A stretch of DNA of 64,000 nt from positions 1 through 64,000 of the forward strand of contig CALEMW010000207.1 in assembly GCA_937910695.1 (NCBI GenBank). Direction: 5' to 3'. Shown piece after piece: positions 11,552-20,306 of this stretch. Numbering within the stretch: the first letter of the stretch is position 1; each line of letters opens with the position of its first letter. The stretch is from an uncultured bacterium (GTDB lineage Bacteria > Krumholzibacteriota > Krumholzibacteriia > LZORAL124-64-63). The notes below the pieces were generated by a model. That model made no database searches, was not told the DNA's origin, and saw only the letters and a list, made by a program, of their open reading frames with translations. Made by a program: the position numbers and the translations under genes.

Positions 11552-14410
11552 ATGCTCATGCGCCGCCGGATTGCCATCGTCTGCTTCTTTTTATCCGGAG
11601 CCGCCGGTCTGATCGACGAGGTCGTGTGGATCAAGCGGGCGTCGCTGGTTTTCGGATCGACCACCTTCGCCTTGAGCACCGTGCTCGCGGTGTTCTTCGC
11701 CGGCCTCGCTCTGGGCAGCGAGATCTTCGGCCGCATCGGCCACCGCATCGCTCGACCCATCCGCGTGTACGCCCTGCTCGAACTGGCCCTCGCCGCCATG
11801 GCTCTGTTGAGTCTGCGGGCCTTCGGCTGGCTCGAAGCCCCTTACGGCATGCTTTACCGCTCGTTGGCCGAAGGCTCAGACCTGGGCCACGGCGGCTCCC
11901 TGCTGTTGATCGCCGCCCGGGTCGGGTTGGTGGCAGTCGTCCTGCTGCCGCCGACGGTGGCCATGGGCGGCACCCTGCCTCTGTTCGTGCGTCAATTCAT
12001 GGTCAGCGGCGACAGGTTGTCGAGCCGGGTGGGATTTCTCTATGGGATCAACACGTTGGGCGCCGCGGTGGGGACGGCGGCGGCGGGGTTCCTGCTGCTG
12101 CCCGCCCTCGGACTGCAGGGCACCATCATGGTGGCTGCAGCCCTGAACATCGTGGCGGGCGGGCTCGCTCTGAGGTTGCGGCTCGAGGCCGATGTTCCGA
12201 ACGACGTTCCGAACGACGATCCGAACGATACCGTCGACGAGGCATCCTCCACCCAGAGGACCACCCGCAGGCTCCGTGTCGTGGCCGGCCTGTTCCTGTT
12301 GACGGGTTTGACAGCTCTCGCGGCCGAGGTGGTCTGGAGCCGCTTCCTGTCGCTGATGGTCCGCAACTCGGTGACCACCTACACCCTGGCGCTGGCGGTG
12401 GTGCTGGTCGGCATCGTGATCGGCAGCTGGCTCGCGGCCAGGCTCTGGGACCGCCGTGTGCCGCTGGTGCCGGCCTTCGCCTCGCTGCAGGCGGGTGCGG
12501 GGCTTGTCCTGTTGGCGCTTACCGGGCTGTCGGCCGATTTCTGGCTGGGGTTGGGTGGTGGCATCATGCCGTTTGTGCTGCTCATGCTGCCGCCGGCCAT
12601 CCTGTCGGGGGCATCGTTTCCCTTGGCAGTCAAGCTGGCCGCCACCGACGGCGCCGACGTGGTCCGCACCGTTGGTCGGTTGACGGCCCTGAACACCGTC
12701 GGCGGCATCGTCGGCTCTTTGGCGGCTGGTTTTTGGCTCCTGCCCGGTCTCGGGTTGGCGGTGTCGTTGAAGATCGTGACGGGATTGTCGGTGGCCGCTG
12801 CAGTCCTGGCTTTGCTTCTGGTAGACCGCCCGCAGGGGCGCCGTGTGTGGATACGAGGTGCCGGCGCCGCTTCCGCGGTGGTGGTCTGGTTTCTGATACC
12901 GACCCTCACGCCTGCGACCCTGCCGGATGATTATGTCTCGCGCAGCGGTGTCCTGCTCGACGCCGCCGAGGGCTACGGATCGACCCTCTCGGTCGTCCTG
13001 CGCGACGGCAGCCGCCAGCTGTTGATCGACCGGCTCTGGCAGGGCAAGGACGCCAAGAGTCACCAGATCGTGGCGGCCCACGTACCGGCCCTGTTGCACC
13101 CCGCACCCCATGACGTGCTTGTGATCGGTCTGGGAGTGGGGCAGACCGCCAGCCGCTTCCTGATGCACGGTGCAACGCACCTCGACTGCGTGGACATCGA
13201 GCCCGCGATCTTCGAGTTCGTGCGCCGCAACTTCGACAGCGCCTGGATGGACGATCCGCGCGTGACCTTGATTCCCGACGACGGCCGCACCTACACCGCA
13301 CATACATCGAATACTTACGACATCGTATCGATCGAGGTGGGGCAGGTGTTCCGGCCCGGCGTCGACGCGTTCTATACCCGCGAGTTCTATGCTGAAGCTC
13401 GGGAAAGATTGAATCCCGGGGGGTTGGTGGCTCAGTTCGTGCCGCTGCCGTTCCTCGGGGAAACGGAATTCCGACGCATCCTGGGCACGTTTCTCGAGAC
13501 GTTCCCCGAGGCCGTGCTCTGGTACAACCTGAACGAACTGCTGTTGATCGGCTCAGCCGACGCTCCGGTCACTCTCGGCGTCGAGGCCTTGAGGCGTTTG
13601 GAAGTCTCGTCGGCTCTCCAGGCCGACCTGGCATGGAGCCACTGGGGCGGTGTGCGTGAACATTTGGCCGATCCTACGGCGTTGCTCGGTGGGTATCTCT
13701 GTGGAGCAGAGGAACTCGCCGCTCTGGCAGCTGATGCCGAGCCTTTGGTGGACGACGTGCCCGACCTGGCGTATGCCACCATGAATGTCGATACCGACTC
13801 ATCGAGCGAAGTGCCCCTGGCCGCCCTCTTACGTACCCATCTTTCGGAGCCGACAACTGTGCTCGGTTCCGGAGTGGTGTTGGATGCGGAGGGGCTGGCC
13901 TTCGCGATCGAGGTGCGGGAAGGCAATCTGCGCGATCTCGTCGTCGGCGCCCAGCTGCGCGTGCTGCATGGTCGCCTGAATGAACTCGGTCCGGACGGTG
14001 CGCTGCTCGGTGTCGAAAGGGCCCTGAAGATCCAGCCGGAGAATCGGTCCGCCCGCCGCATGAAAGGGGAGATCCTGAACCTGGCCGGCCGCTTCGACGA
14101 GGCATTGCCGCTGCTCGAACAGGTCGTGGCCCGCGAGCCTGTCGATCACGACGCCCGCCGCGCTCTGGCCCTGGCTCTGAGCCGCAGCGGCCGTCTCGAC
14201 GAGGCTGTCCGTCACCTCCGCACCCTGCTCCAAGACGTCCCCGCCGACGCTCAGTCCCACACCATGCTCGGCGCCTGCTATGCCGATCAGGGCCGCTTCA
14301 GCGAAGCCCGCGACCAGTTCCGCGAGGCGATCCGCCTCAATCCTCAGGATGATTCGACACGCACCATGCTGCGTCAGGTCGAGGGAACCATCGCCCGATC
14401 TTCCCAGTGA
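11552..14410 (+). CDS. Fused MFS / spermidine-synthase-like protein with TPR tail
   Basis: The 952-residue protein combines three modules: a polytopic part (residues 1 to about 450), a Rossmann methyltransferase-like spermidine-synthase domain (about 460-650, with DVLVIGLGVGQTASRFL, LDCVDIEPAIFEF and the DDGRTY segment), and TPR repeats at about 820-945 (ALKIQPENRSARRMKG, DARRALALALSRSGR). Fused MFS/spermidine-synthase proteins are widespread but their activity is not settled. A linker between the membrane halves holds a short PND repeat. ATG 11552 or ATG 11558 may be the start; the latter has the better spacing to GGGA (11546-11549). Confidence 0.85.
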   Translation: MLMRRRIAIVCFFLSGAAGLIDEVVWIKRASLVFGSTTFALSTVLAVFFAGLALGSEIFGRIGHRIARPIRVYALLELALAAMALLSLRAFGWLEAPYGMLYRSLAEGSDLGHGGSLLLIAARVGLVAVVLLPPTVAMGGTLPLFVRQFMVSGDRLSSRVGFLYGINTLGAAVGTAAAGFLLLPALGLQGTIMVAAALNIVAGGLALRLRLEADVPNDVPNDDPNDTVDEASSTQRTTRRLRVVAGLFLLTGLTALAAEVVWSRFLSLMVRNSVTTYTLALAVVLVGIVIGSWLAARLWDRRVPLVPAFASLQAGAGLVLLALTGLSADFWLGLGGGIMPFVLLMLPPAILSGASFPLAVKLAATDGADVVRTVGRLTALNTVGGIVGSLAAGFWLLPGLGLAVSLKIVTGLSVAAAVLALLLVDRPQGRRVWIRGAGAASAVVVWFLIPTLTPATLPDDYVSRSGVLLDAAEGYGSTLSVVLRDGSRQLLIDRLWQGKDAKSHQIVAAHVPALLHPAPHDVLVIGLGVGQTASRFLMHGATHLDCVDIEPAIFEFVRRNFDSAWMDDPRVTLIPDDGRTYTAHTSNTYDIVSIEVGQVFRPGVDAFYTREFYAEARERLNPGGLVAQFVPLPFLGETEFRRILGTFLETFPEAVLWYNLNELLLIGSADAPVTLGVEALRRLEVSSALQADLAWSHWGGVREHLADPTALLGGYLCGAEELAALAADAEPLVDDVPDLAYATMNVDTDSSSEVPLAALLRTHLSEPTTVLGSGVVLDAEGLAFAIEVREGNLRDLVVGAQLRVLHGRLNELGPDGALLGVERALKIQPENRSARRMKGEILNLAGRFDEALPLLEQVVAREPVDHDARRALALALSRSGRLDEAVRHLRTLLQDVPADAQSHTMLGACYADQGRFSEARDQFREAIRLNPQDDSTRTMLRQVEGTIARSSQ
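12191..12226 (+). repeat. 3 x 12-bp in-frame tandem repeat
   Basis: Three imperfect copies of GA(T/C)G(T/A)TCCGAAC encode three repeats of D-(V/D)-P-N in the acidic linker between the two membrane halves of the spermidine-synthase-like fusion. The repeat length keeps the frame. Confidence 0.8.
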
Positions 14411-14419
14411 CGAAACCGA

Positions 14420-14443
14420 ATCGGCAGGCTTCAGCCTGCCGAT
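14420..14443. terminator. Hairpin between convergent genes
   Basis: A perfect 10-bp stem (ATCGGCAGGC, loop TTCA, GCCTGCCGAT) lies between the stop codons of the converging spermidine-synthase fusion and queF. There is no strong T-tract on either strand (TCGGTTTCG on the minus side), so a bidirectional terminator role is likely but not certain. Confidence 0.6.
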
Positions 14444-14450
14444 CCGTGTG

Positions 14451-14846
14451 TCACCAAGGAGTGTTCGGACGCTGGTTTTCTTCGGTCCAGCCATCTCGCC
14501 GGTGTGCAACCCGAACAAAGGTGGTAATGCCTCCGCGCACGAACCACTTGGCGTCGATCTCGAGCATGCGGGGCGAAAGCAACGCGACGAGATCATCGAG
14601 AATCTCGTTGGTCACCTTCTCATGGAAAGCTCCCTGATCACGGTACGTCCACAGGTAGAGCTTCAGGGACTTCAGCTCCACGCACGTCGTGTCGGGTACG
14701 TACCGGATGCGGAGATGAGCAAAGTCGGGCTGACCCGTCAACGGGCACAGGCAGGTGAACTCGGGACAGTCGAAGAGGATTTCGTAATCCCGTTCGGTCT
14801 GCGGGTTGGGGAAGGACTCCAGGTCCTTGGACGGTCGGCTGGGCAT
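14451..14846 (-). CDS. queF: NADPH-dependent preQ0 reductase QueF (short type)
   Basis: QueF reduces the nitrile of preQ0 to preQ1 in queuosine synthesis. The 131-residue protein has the catalytic-cysteine block FTCLCPLTGQPDFA, the QueF motif in ELKSLKLYLWTYRDQGAFHE, and a conserved RGGITTF segment. It is the short unimodular type that assembles from T-fold units. The ATG is preceded by a strong SD (GGAGGTGA). It converges on the spermidine-synthase fusion and is not in an operon with queG. GTP cyclohydrolase, queC, queD and queE are not in the window. Confidence 0.95.
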   Translation of the reverse strand: MPSRPSKDLESFPNPQTERDYEILFDCPEFTCLCPLTGQPDFAHLRIRYVPDTTCVELKSLKLYLWTYRDQGAFHEKVTNEILDDLVALLSPRMLEIDAKWFVRGGITTFVRVAHRRDGWTEENQRPNTPW

Positions 14847-14910
14847 GGTTCACCTCCGGTCGGGGAATGTCACCGAAACTAGACGCGTGGTCGTTCTGAA
14901 GCAAGGGCCG

Positions 14911-17043
14911 TCAGGGCTGAACGCGCCAGATCTCGCTGTAGCCGTCGGCGTAGAGACGCTGTCCGGGCGCAAAGGCGTCCTGGACGATGCCGTGGACCAC
15001 GGGCCACTGCCCGTAGCGGCCTTCGCGGCCGCGGGGCCACTTGGTGACGATCAGATAGTCGATGCCGGCGTTGACCAGATTCTCGCGCAGAACATCGGGT
15101 GGCGTGGGACGGTCGAGTTCCCGAAACTCCCACCACCAACCCGCAGGTTCGTTTTGCCACTCTTGGTGGAGACGGCCCCGTACTCGTCCATCGCGATGCA
15201 CCTGGACGGGATGGAGTTGAAGAGACGAGCCGAAGAGCTGGTGGTAGAAGCCGTTGCTCGAGGGCAGGTTCGACATTTCGGCGACGCGGGAACCGTCGGG
15301 GAGACGGTCGAGCAAAGCCCAGGTCCGACCCAATTCGATGCCGACCTGATCCGGACGGGGAGCCCATCCGACCCAGGAGTTCGGAAAAGCGTGCAGGTTT
15401 TCGATGGCGCGGCTTTGCTTGGCCGGTGTCGCGGCCCCCAACATACTCCAGACCACGATGATCAACAGGGGAGCCAGCCAACTGCGGCGAGCGAGGTGAT
15501 CCGTCAGTGCAAAGCGACGGGTGGCAAGAGCTGCAGCAACTCCAACCATGACGCACAAGGCACCGGTCCAACCCAACCCGCCTGCTGCCACGCCGAACCC
15601 GGAAGCAAGAACTGCGGCGCCGGCAGGCGTCGCCCATGTCCGTCGCACCGACAGAATCGAAGGCAGCATCAGCAGGCCCAGCACGATCGGGAACGTCAGG
15701 AAACGAGGCTGATCGATGAGGCCTACTCCGGGCCGGTTCACACTGCCGGAAAACGGCTGATGGGGAAAGACGAGCATGAAGGCCAGGCAGGAGATCCAGA
15801 GCAGCAGCAGCAGGGAGCCGCGTCCGTTCCGCAGGTCCGCGATCACCGGTCTCAATCCGCCGACGAAGCCGATCACTGCCGCGATGCCCAAAGGCAGAGG
15901 CCAATCGAGCCGCAGGCGAAGGAAATCGGTCCAGAACGACAACCCTCCGGTCTGCCGTTGCAGCTGGTGGAAGAGCGTCGTCTCCAGTTGGGCGGCGGAG
16001 TCGAACGGGCCGGCGAAGGGACCGACGGCGGCGGGGAAGACAGGATTGCCGGTGACGATCAGGTTGCGCAGATACCAGAACGATCCGAGCAGGGCCACGC
16101 CGCCGAAAAAGAGCGCCACGGAGGTCCATGGAGCCTGCTTGCGCCGGGCTGCGAGGGCCCACCACAGTCCTGCCAGAACCACCACCACGACGATTGTGGC
16201 GCGCATCCCCAGGGCAAGGCCCCCGGCGAGTCCACCGATCAGAGCCCAGTGGTTCGCAGATTCAACTGCCCCGGATTCGTCGTCGCGTCGAGCCAGGGAG
16301 GGACAGGCGGCGAGCATCGCAAGCAGGGATGCGGCAATGGCCAGATCGTTGGCCGAAACGGTGCCGCGGTAGTAGAGCACCTTGGGTGAAATGAGCAGCC
16401 CCGCCAAGATCACGGCCGTCCCCAGCGATCGCCGTCCCAGACGCCTGTCCAGCGTTCCCGCCGCCGCGAAGAGCAGACCGATCCAGAAGATCTGGCTGAG
16501 GTTGGCTTGGGCGAGGGATCCCAACGGAACGGCGAACCAGGCGGCGAAGAGTTCGGCGTTGAGGGGGTAGTAGACCTGGTAGGTGAAGGGGGGGTAGGCG
16601 AGAGAGCCGTCGGTAAGCCACCAACCGATGACCGAGGCGTGATAGCCGAGATCGTCCCATGAAAGGACGAGGCCGTCCCTTGTGGCGATCAGAAGCCACC
16701 AGAGTCCGATGCCGGCTGCTGCTCCAAGGGCGATTCTGTCGAGCTGCGGCATCGGGAAATCGGGGCCGCCCGCAGGGGAGTGGAGGGGCCTACGGCCCGG
16801 TGATGTACGTTCGGCAAGAAGCAGCAGGACTGCCGCTGTTGCGGCTTGCCAGGCTCCCAGTTGGCCGCAGGCGCCCAGGACCTGAAGGATCATTTCGGCG
16901 AGGGAGGCGAAGACGATGCACACCGCCAGCCAAACACCGGGCCCGGTCGCGACGCGCATGCGTCGGACCAGGCCCAGGGAGGCGGCCGTCAGGGCTGCAT
17001 TGGCCCCGACGAAGGTGATGATCGAAAGCATCGGCACGGTCAC
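14911..17043 (-). CDS. GT-C-type membrane glycosyltransferase-like protein
   Basis: This 710-residue protein begins with a helix cluster, then an acidic pair in VLSWDDLGYH (D130/D131) in the first large extracytoplasmic loop, as in ArnT/PMT-type GT-C enzymes, followed by roughly ten further helices and a soluble C-terminal domain of about 150 residues. A loop motif FWYLRNLIVTGNPVFP is typical of this broad family. It starts 13 nt after the stop of the secreted subtilase on the same strand, so the two may be cotranscribed; a role in glycosylating exported proteins is only a contextual guess. The GTG at 17043 or ATG at 17031 may be the start. Confidence 0.7.
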   Translation of the reverse strand: MTVPMLSIITFVGANAALTAASLGLVRRMRVATGPGVWLAVCIVFASLAEMILQVLGACGQLGAWQAATAAVLLLLAERTSPGRRPLHSPAGGPDFPMPQLDRIALGAAAGIGLWWLLIATRDGLVLSWDDLGYHASVIGWWLTDGSLAYPPFTYQVYYPLNAELFAAWFAVPLGSLAQANLSQIFWIGLLFAAAGTLDRRLGRRSLGTAVILAGLLISPKVLYYRGTVSANDLAIAASLLAMLAACPSLARRDDESGAVESANHWALIGGLAGGLALGMRATIVVVVVLAGLWWALAARRKQAPWTSVALFFGGVALLGSFWYLRNLIVTGNPVFPAAVGPFAGPFDSAAQLETTLFHQLQRQTGGLSFWTDFLRLRLDWPLPLGIAAVIGFVGGLRPVIADLRNGRGSLLLLLWISCLAFMLVFPHQPFSGSVNRPGVGLIDQPRFLTFPIVLGLLMLPSILSVRRTWATPAGAAVLASGFGVAAGGLGWTGALCVMVGVAAALATRRFALTDHLARRSWLAPLLIIVVWSMLGAATPAKQSRAIENLHAFPNSWVGWAPRPDQVGIELGRTWALLDRLPDGSRVAEMSNLPSSNGFYHQLFGSSLQLHPVQVHRDGRVRGRLHQEWQNEPAGWWWEFRELDRPTPPDVLRENLVNAGIDYLIVTKWPRGREGRYGQWPVVHGIVQDAFAPGQRLYADGYSEIWRVQP

Positions 17044-17056
17044 CGGTCCGCGTCGA

Positions 17057-20000
17057 TCACTTCACGAGCGCCATGCGCTCGACGACGTCGTGATCACCGG
17101 CGATCACACGATAGAAGTACACGCCCGACGACACCTGATGGCCGCGGTCGTCGGCTCCCGCCCACTGGATCTCGTGGACAGCAGCGTCGAGCACCTCGTC
17201 CACCAACGTCCGCACGAGCCTGCCGGCGATGTCGTAGATCCGCACGCTGACCTGGCCCTGTGCCGGCAGGGCGAAGCGGATCGTCGTGGATGGGTTGAAC
17301 GGGTTGGGGAAGTTGGGCTCCACCGCGAAGACCAGCGGCACCGCGCCCGGTCCGGTCTCGTCCTGCACGCCGGTTCCCGTGGCGCAACCCTGTCCGAAAG
17401 CCCCGATCTGGCCGCAGGCTCCGGCGTTGTCCACATGACAGGGCGAGGTGTCCATGATGGAATAATCGGCGGCGCCGGCGTCGCAGAACTTGGGGTCCTC
17501 GGCGATGTTGCCGTTGTTGCCTGTGGGATCGGCGATGCCCCCGAATTGTGCACCGTCGTTGCCGAACACGTCGTTGCAGGCGAAGGCCGTCGAGCCGCCG
17601 GACACCGTGAAGCCGTTGGACGAGGCTGCCGATCCCGTGTTGAAGGCGACGATGTTGTTCGACACCGAAAGGTAGGCCGACGTCATGTTGATGCCGCCCG
17701 CGGAACTGCCAGATCCGTTGGCCGAGACCGTGTTGCCGGCGAACGTACCGGTGGTGATGGTCTGCAGGCTCACGGCGCCGGCGAAGTAGACGGCCGTATT
17801 CGCCGCGATCAGGGAGTTGGTCAGGTCCAAGCTGGCGCCATTGGTGTGGGTGAGGCCGCCGCCGGTCTGCGAACTGTTGTTCGTGATGCTCACGCTGTCG
17901 AAGGCCGCTGTGGCGTTCTCGACGCACACGCCGCCGCCGCTCATGAACGTGGCGCCGGCTGCCGGGCCGTTGCCCGAGATCAGATCGCCGAGCATGGTCA
18001 GCGAGCCGCCGCCCACGTATACGCCACCGCCCTTGCTCCGGGCGAAGTTGCCTGTGATGGCGGTATGGCTCATAGCGACCGATACGGTTCCTGTGCCGGG
18101 TATGGCGTAGAGGCCGCCGCCGGCGTCGAGGCCGTCATGTCCGCTGATGGTCGTGCCGCTCAGGGTCACGTCGGAGTTGACGACGTAGAGGCCGCCGCCG
18201 CGGGGGACGGTCGCGTTGGCGTAGGCGATGTTGTTTTCGATCACGCAATCGCTCAGGGTCGGCGCTCCACCCGACACGTAGATGCCTGGCCCGTAGACGC
18301 CGCTGTTGTCGTGGACTCGAACGTTTTCGAGCACCGAATCCGAATTGAGCAGCATGATGCCGCCGCCGCCGCCGAAGTTCAGGGCGCTGCCCACCGTATT
18401 GCCGTAGACTTCGATGTTGCGCAGTGTCGGAGACGTGCCGTTGATCAACACGCCGCCGCCGAAGTTGCCCGAGTCAGGAATACCGTTGAAGGACTTGCCG
18501 CCGCCGCCGGTGCAGGCGAAACCGTCGATGACCAGACCGGGTCCGGCCCCGCCGTTGACCTGAAGGGCCGTGTTGGTGACGTTGGCGGTGATCACTGTGG
18601 GTGTGCCGACGGGATCGCGCCCGGCGAAGGTGTTGTCCCAACCGCCGAGCACGAAGATGTCCTTGGCCGGAATGACCAAGGGCCCGGTCAAGGGTGTCGC
18701 GGCCTTGATGGCGATGGTGTCCCCCGTAGCCGAGCTGTTGAAGGCGTCGAAGGCGAAGTCGAACTCCTCGGGCACTTTATGGAAGGCATCGCCGAGGGCT
18801 TTCAGGAGATTGATGCGACCGGCGCCGAGATCACCTTCGAAACCAGGATTGACGTCGTCGATGAAGTCGCAGGAGTTGTACAGCTTGGTGAGAACCTGTG
18901 AGCGTGTCAGGCCCGGTTCCGCCGACCAGAGCAGGGCGATGGCGCCGCAGGTGATCGGGCAGGAGAAGGACGTGCCCTGAACGCTCGAGTAGACGTGAGT
19001 GCCGGTGAACCTGTCATACCACGTCGAGGTGATGCTGACGCCGGGCGCCGCCACGTCGACCCAGGTGCCGAAGTTGGAGAACGAGGCTCTCACATCGCCG
19101 TCCGCCGTCGCGGCGACCTCGACTACGCTGGCGTTGAGCTGCATCCAGCTGGGGTTGTCCTCGTTGTCGTTGCCCGCCGCCTGCACGACGATCGCACCCG
19201 CGTCGGTGCAGTAGGTGATGGCGAAGCTGAAGAAGCTGCTGCCCGGACCCCAGCTGCAGTTGATGAGCTTGGCGCCGATGTCCGCAGCGTAGATCATTCC
19301 CGCGGAGGCGTATGAGGACGGCAGAACTCCGAGGGTCTCGCCGGCGGGCAGGTAGCCCGCACGCACCGGCAGGATCTTGCAGCCGGGAGCGACACCGGCC
19401 ACACCGACGCCGTTGTTGGTGATGGCCGCGGCGGAGCCGGCGCAGGCGGTGCCGTGGCTCTCGTAGTCCGACGGGTCGTTGTCCGCGACGGTCATGTCCT
19501 CGTTGGGCCAGCCCTGGCTTTGGGAGAGGCTGATGAAGTCCCAGCCTCGGATGTCGTCGATCTTGCCGTTGCCGTCGTCGTCCACGCCGGGAGTGCCGTT
19601 GTATTCGGTCCAGTTGGTGTACACGGCGCCGTTGATCTTGTCGGGGTGGGTGCCTCCGAGATCAGGATGGTTCCAGTCCACGCCGGAATCGACGATGGCG
19701 ATGATCACGTTGGAGTCGCCCAGCGACTCCGCCCAGCCGCCGAGGGCGCGGATGTCCTTGCCGCCCATGTTCGAAGCGCGCAGGTGCCACTGCGCCCCGA
19801 AATGCGAATCGTTGGGAAAGTAGGAAGCGAATTGGAGCTCGTCCTTCCAGACCTGTTTGATTGAAGCCGCTCCGGAGAACTTGGCGGCCATTGCATCGAG
19901 GTCGAGTTCGGCCGGGAAATCAACGGTGTAGATCTGCAGCAGGTTCGTTCCCGCCTTGTTCGGGTTCCGCACGCCGGCGTAGAGCTGGTCCATGGTGCGG

Positions 20001-20197
20001 ACGCCATGGTCGCTCAACAGACGGTCCAGGTCAGCGAGGCCGCAGGTCACGCCGTTACCGGTCTTGTCGACCGTCACGACGGCATCGTCGGCCAGCTGAA
20101 GGATCAGGCGGCCGGGCAGGTACTCGGGGGTCCTGGCGGCGGCGAAGCCCGTGAAGAGCAGGAGGCTGCAGAAGAGCGTGACGATGATGGTTCTCAT
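17057..20197 (-). CDS. Secreted S8 subtilase with beta-helix stalk and FlgD-like C-terminal sorting domain
   Basis: The 1046-residue protein has a signal peptide (about 1-21), a subtilisin-family catalytic domain with Asp in IVDSGVDWNHPDL (D170), His in ESHGTACAG (H248), oxyanion Asn in AAGNDN (N343) and Ser in QGTSFSCP (S410). Residues from about 510 to 930 are Gly/Asn/Val-rich repeats of parallel beta-helix type (GGGLYVVNSDVTLSG). The last 85 residues form a FlgD-like Ig domain beginning NFPNPFNPSTTIRFALP and containing SGVYFYRV, used as a secretion/sorting domain in FCB-group bacteria. It is predicted to be exported and surface-displayed or released. SD AGGAAAGGA precedes the ATG. Confidence 0.92.
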   Translation of the reverse strand: MRTIIVTLFCSLLLFTGFAAARTPEYLPGRLILQLADDAVVTVDKTGNGVTCGLADLDRLLSDHGVRTMDQLYAGVRNPNKAGTNLLQIYTVDFPAELDLDAMAAKFSGAASIKQVWKDELQFASYFPNDSHFGAQWHLRASNMGGKDIRALGGWAESLGDSNVIIAIVDSGVDWNHPDLGGTHPDKINGAVYTNWTEYNGTPGVDDDGNGKIDDIRGWDFISLSQSQGWPNEDMTVADNDPSDYESHGTACAGSAAAITNNGVGVAGVAPGCKILPVRAGYLPAGETLGVLPSSYASAGMIYAADIGAKLINCSWGPGSSFFSFAITYCTDAGAIVVQAAGNDNEDNPSWMQLNASVVEVAATADGDVRASFSNFGTWVDVAAPGVSITSTWYDRFTGTHVYSSVQGTSFSCPITCGAIALLWSAEPGLTRSQVLTKLYNSCDFIDDVNPGFEGDLGAGRINLLKALGDAFHKVPEEFDFAFDAFNSSATGDTIAIKAATPLTGPLVIPAKDIFVLGGWDNTFAGRDPVGTPTVITANVTNTALQVNGGAGPGLVIDGFACTGGGGKSFNGIPDSGNFGGGVLINGTSPTLRNIEVYGNTVGSALNFGGGGGIMLLNSDSVLENVRVHDNSGVYGPGIYVSGGAPTLSDCVIENNIAYANATVPRGGGLYVVNSDVTLSGTTISGHDGLDAGGGLYAIPGTGTVSVAMSHTAITGNFARSKGGGVYVGGGSLTMLGDLISGNGPAAGATFMSGGGVCVENATAAFDSVSITNNSSQTGGGLTHTNGASLDLTNSLIAANTAVYFAGAVSLQTITTGTFAGNTVSANGSGSSAGGINMTSAYLSVSNNIVAFNTGSAASSNGFTVSGGSTAFACNDVFGNDGAQFGGIADPTGNNGNIAEDPKFCDAGAADYSIMDTSPCHVDNAGACGQIGAFGQGCATGTGVQDETGPGAVPLVFAVEPNFPNPFNPSTTIRFALPAQGQVSVRIYDIAGRLVRTLVDEVLDAAVHEIQWAGADDRGHQVSSGVYFYRVIAGDHDVVERMALVK

Positions 20198-20262
20198 GAA
20201 CCTATCCTTTCCTGGCGGAATCGATCTGGATCAGGCTGGCGGGGGAGCGAAGCAACTATGTT

Positions 20263-20291
20263 AATATACCATGATTTCGATCACTCTTCAA
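20263..20291 (-). promoter_or_regulatory. Sigma-70-like promoter of the subtilase gene
   Basis: On the minus strand, TTGAAG (20291-20286) and TATATT (20268-20263) are separated by exactly 17 bp. The predicted start of transcription is about 58 nt upstream of the ATG at 20197. The site lies in the divergent interval shared with the gene at 20307 and overlaps that gene's upstream region, including its SD. Confidence 0.6.
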
Positions 20292-20306
20292 CGAGGTGAC
20301 TTCATC

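Noticed and set aside
17400-18560. CRISPR-like or DNA-level repeats in the subtilase gene.
   Set aside because: The periodicity is at protein level (beta-helix) and the DNA copies are not regular.
16916-18901. A long plus-strand frame across the subtilase gene.
   Set aside because: It is an antisense shadow of the beta-helix repeats with high-GC codon bias; the minus frame has catalytic motifs.
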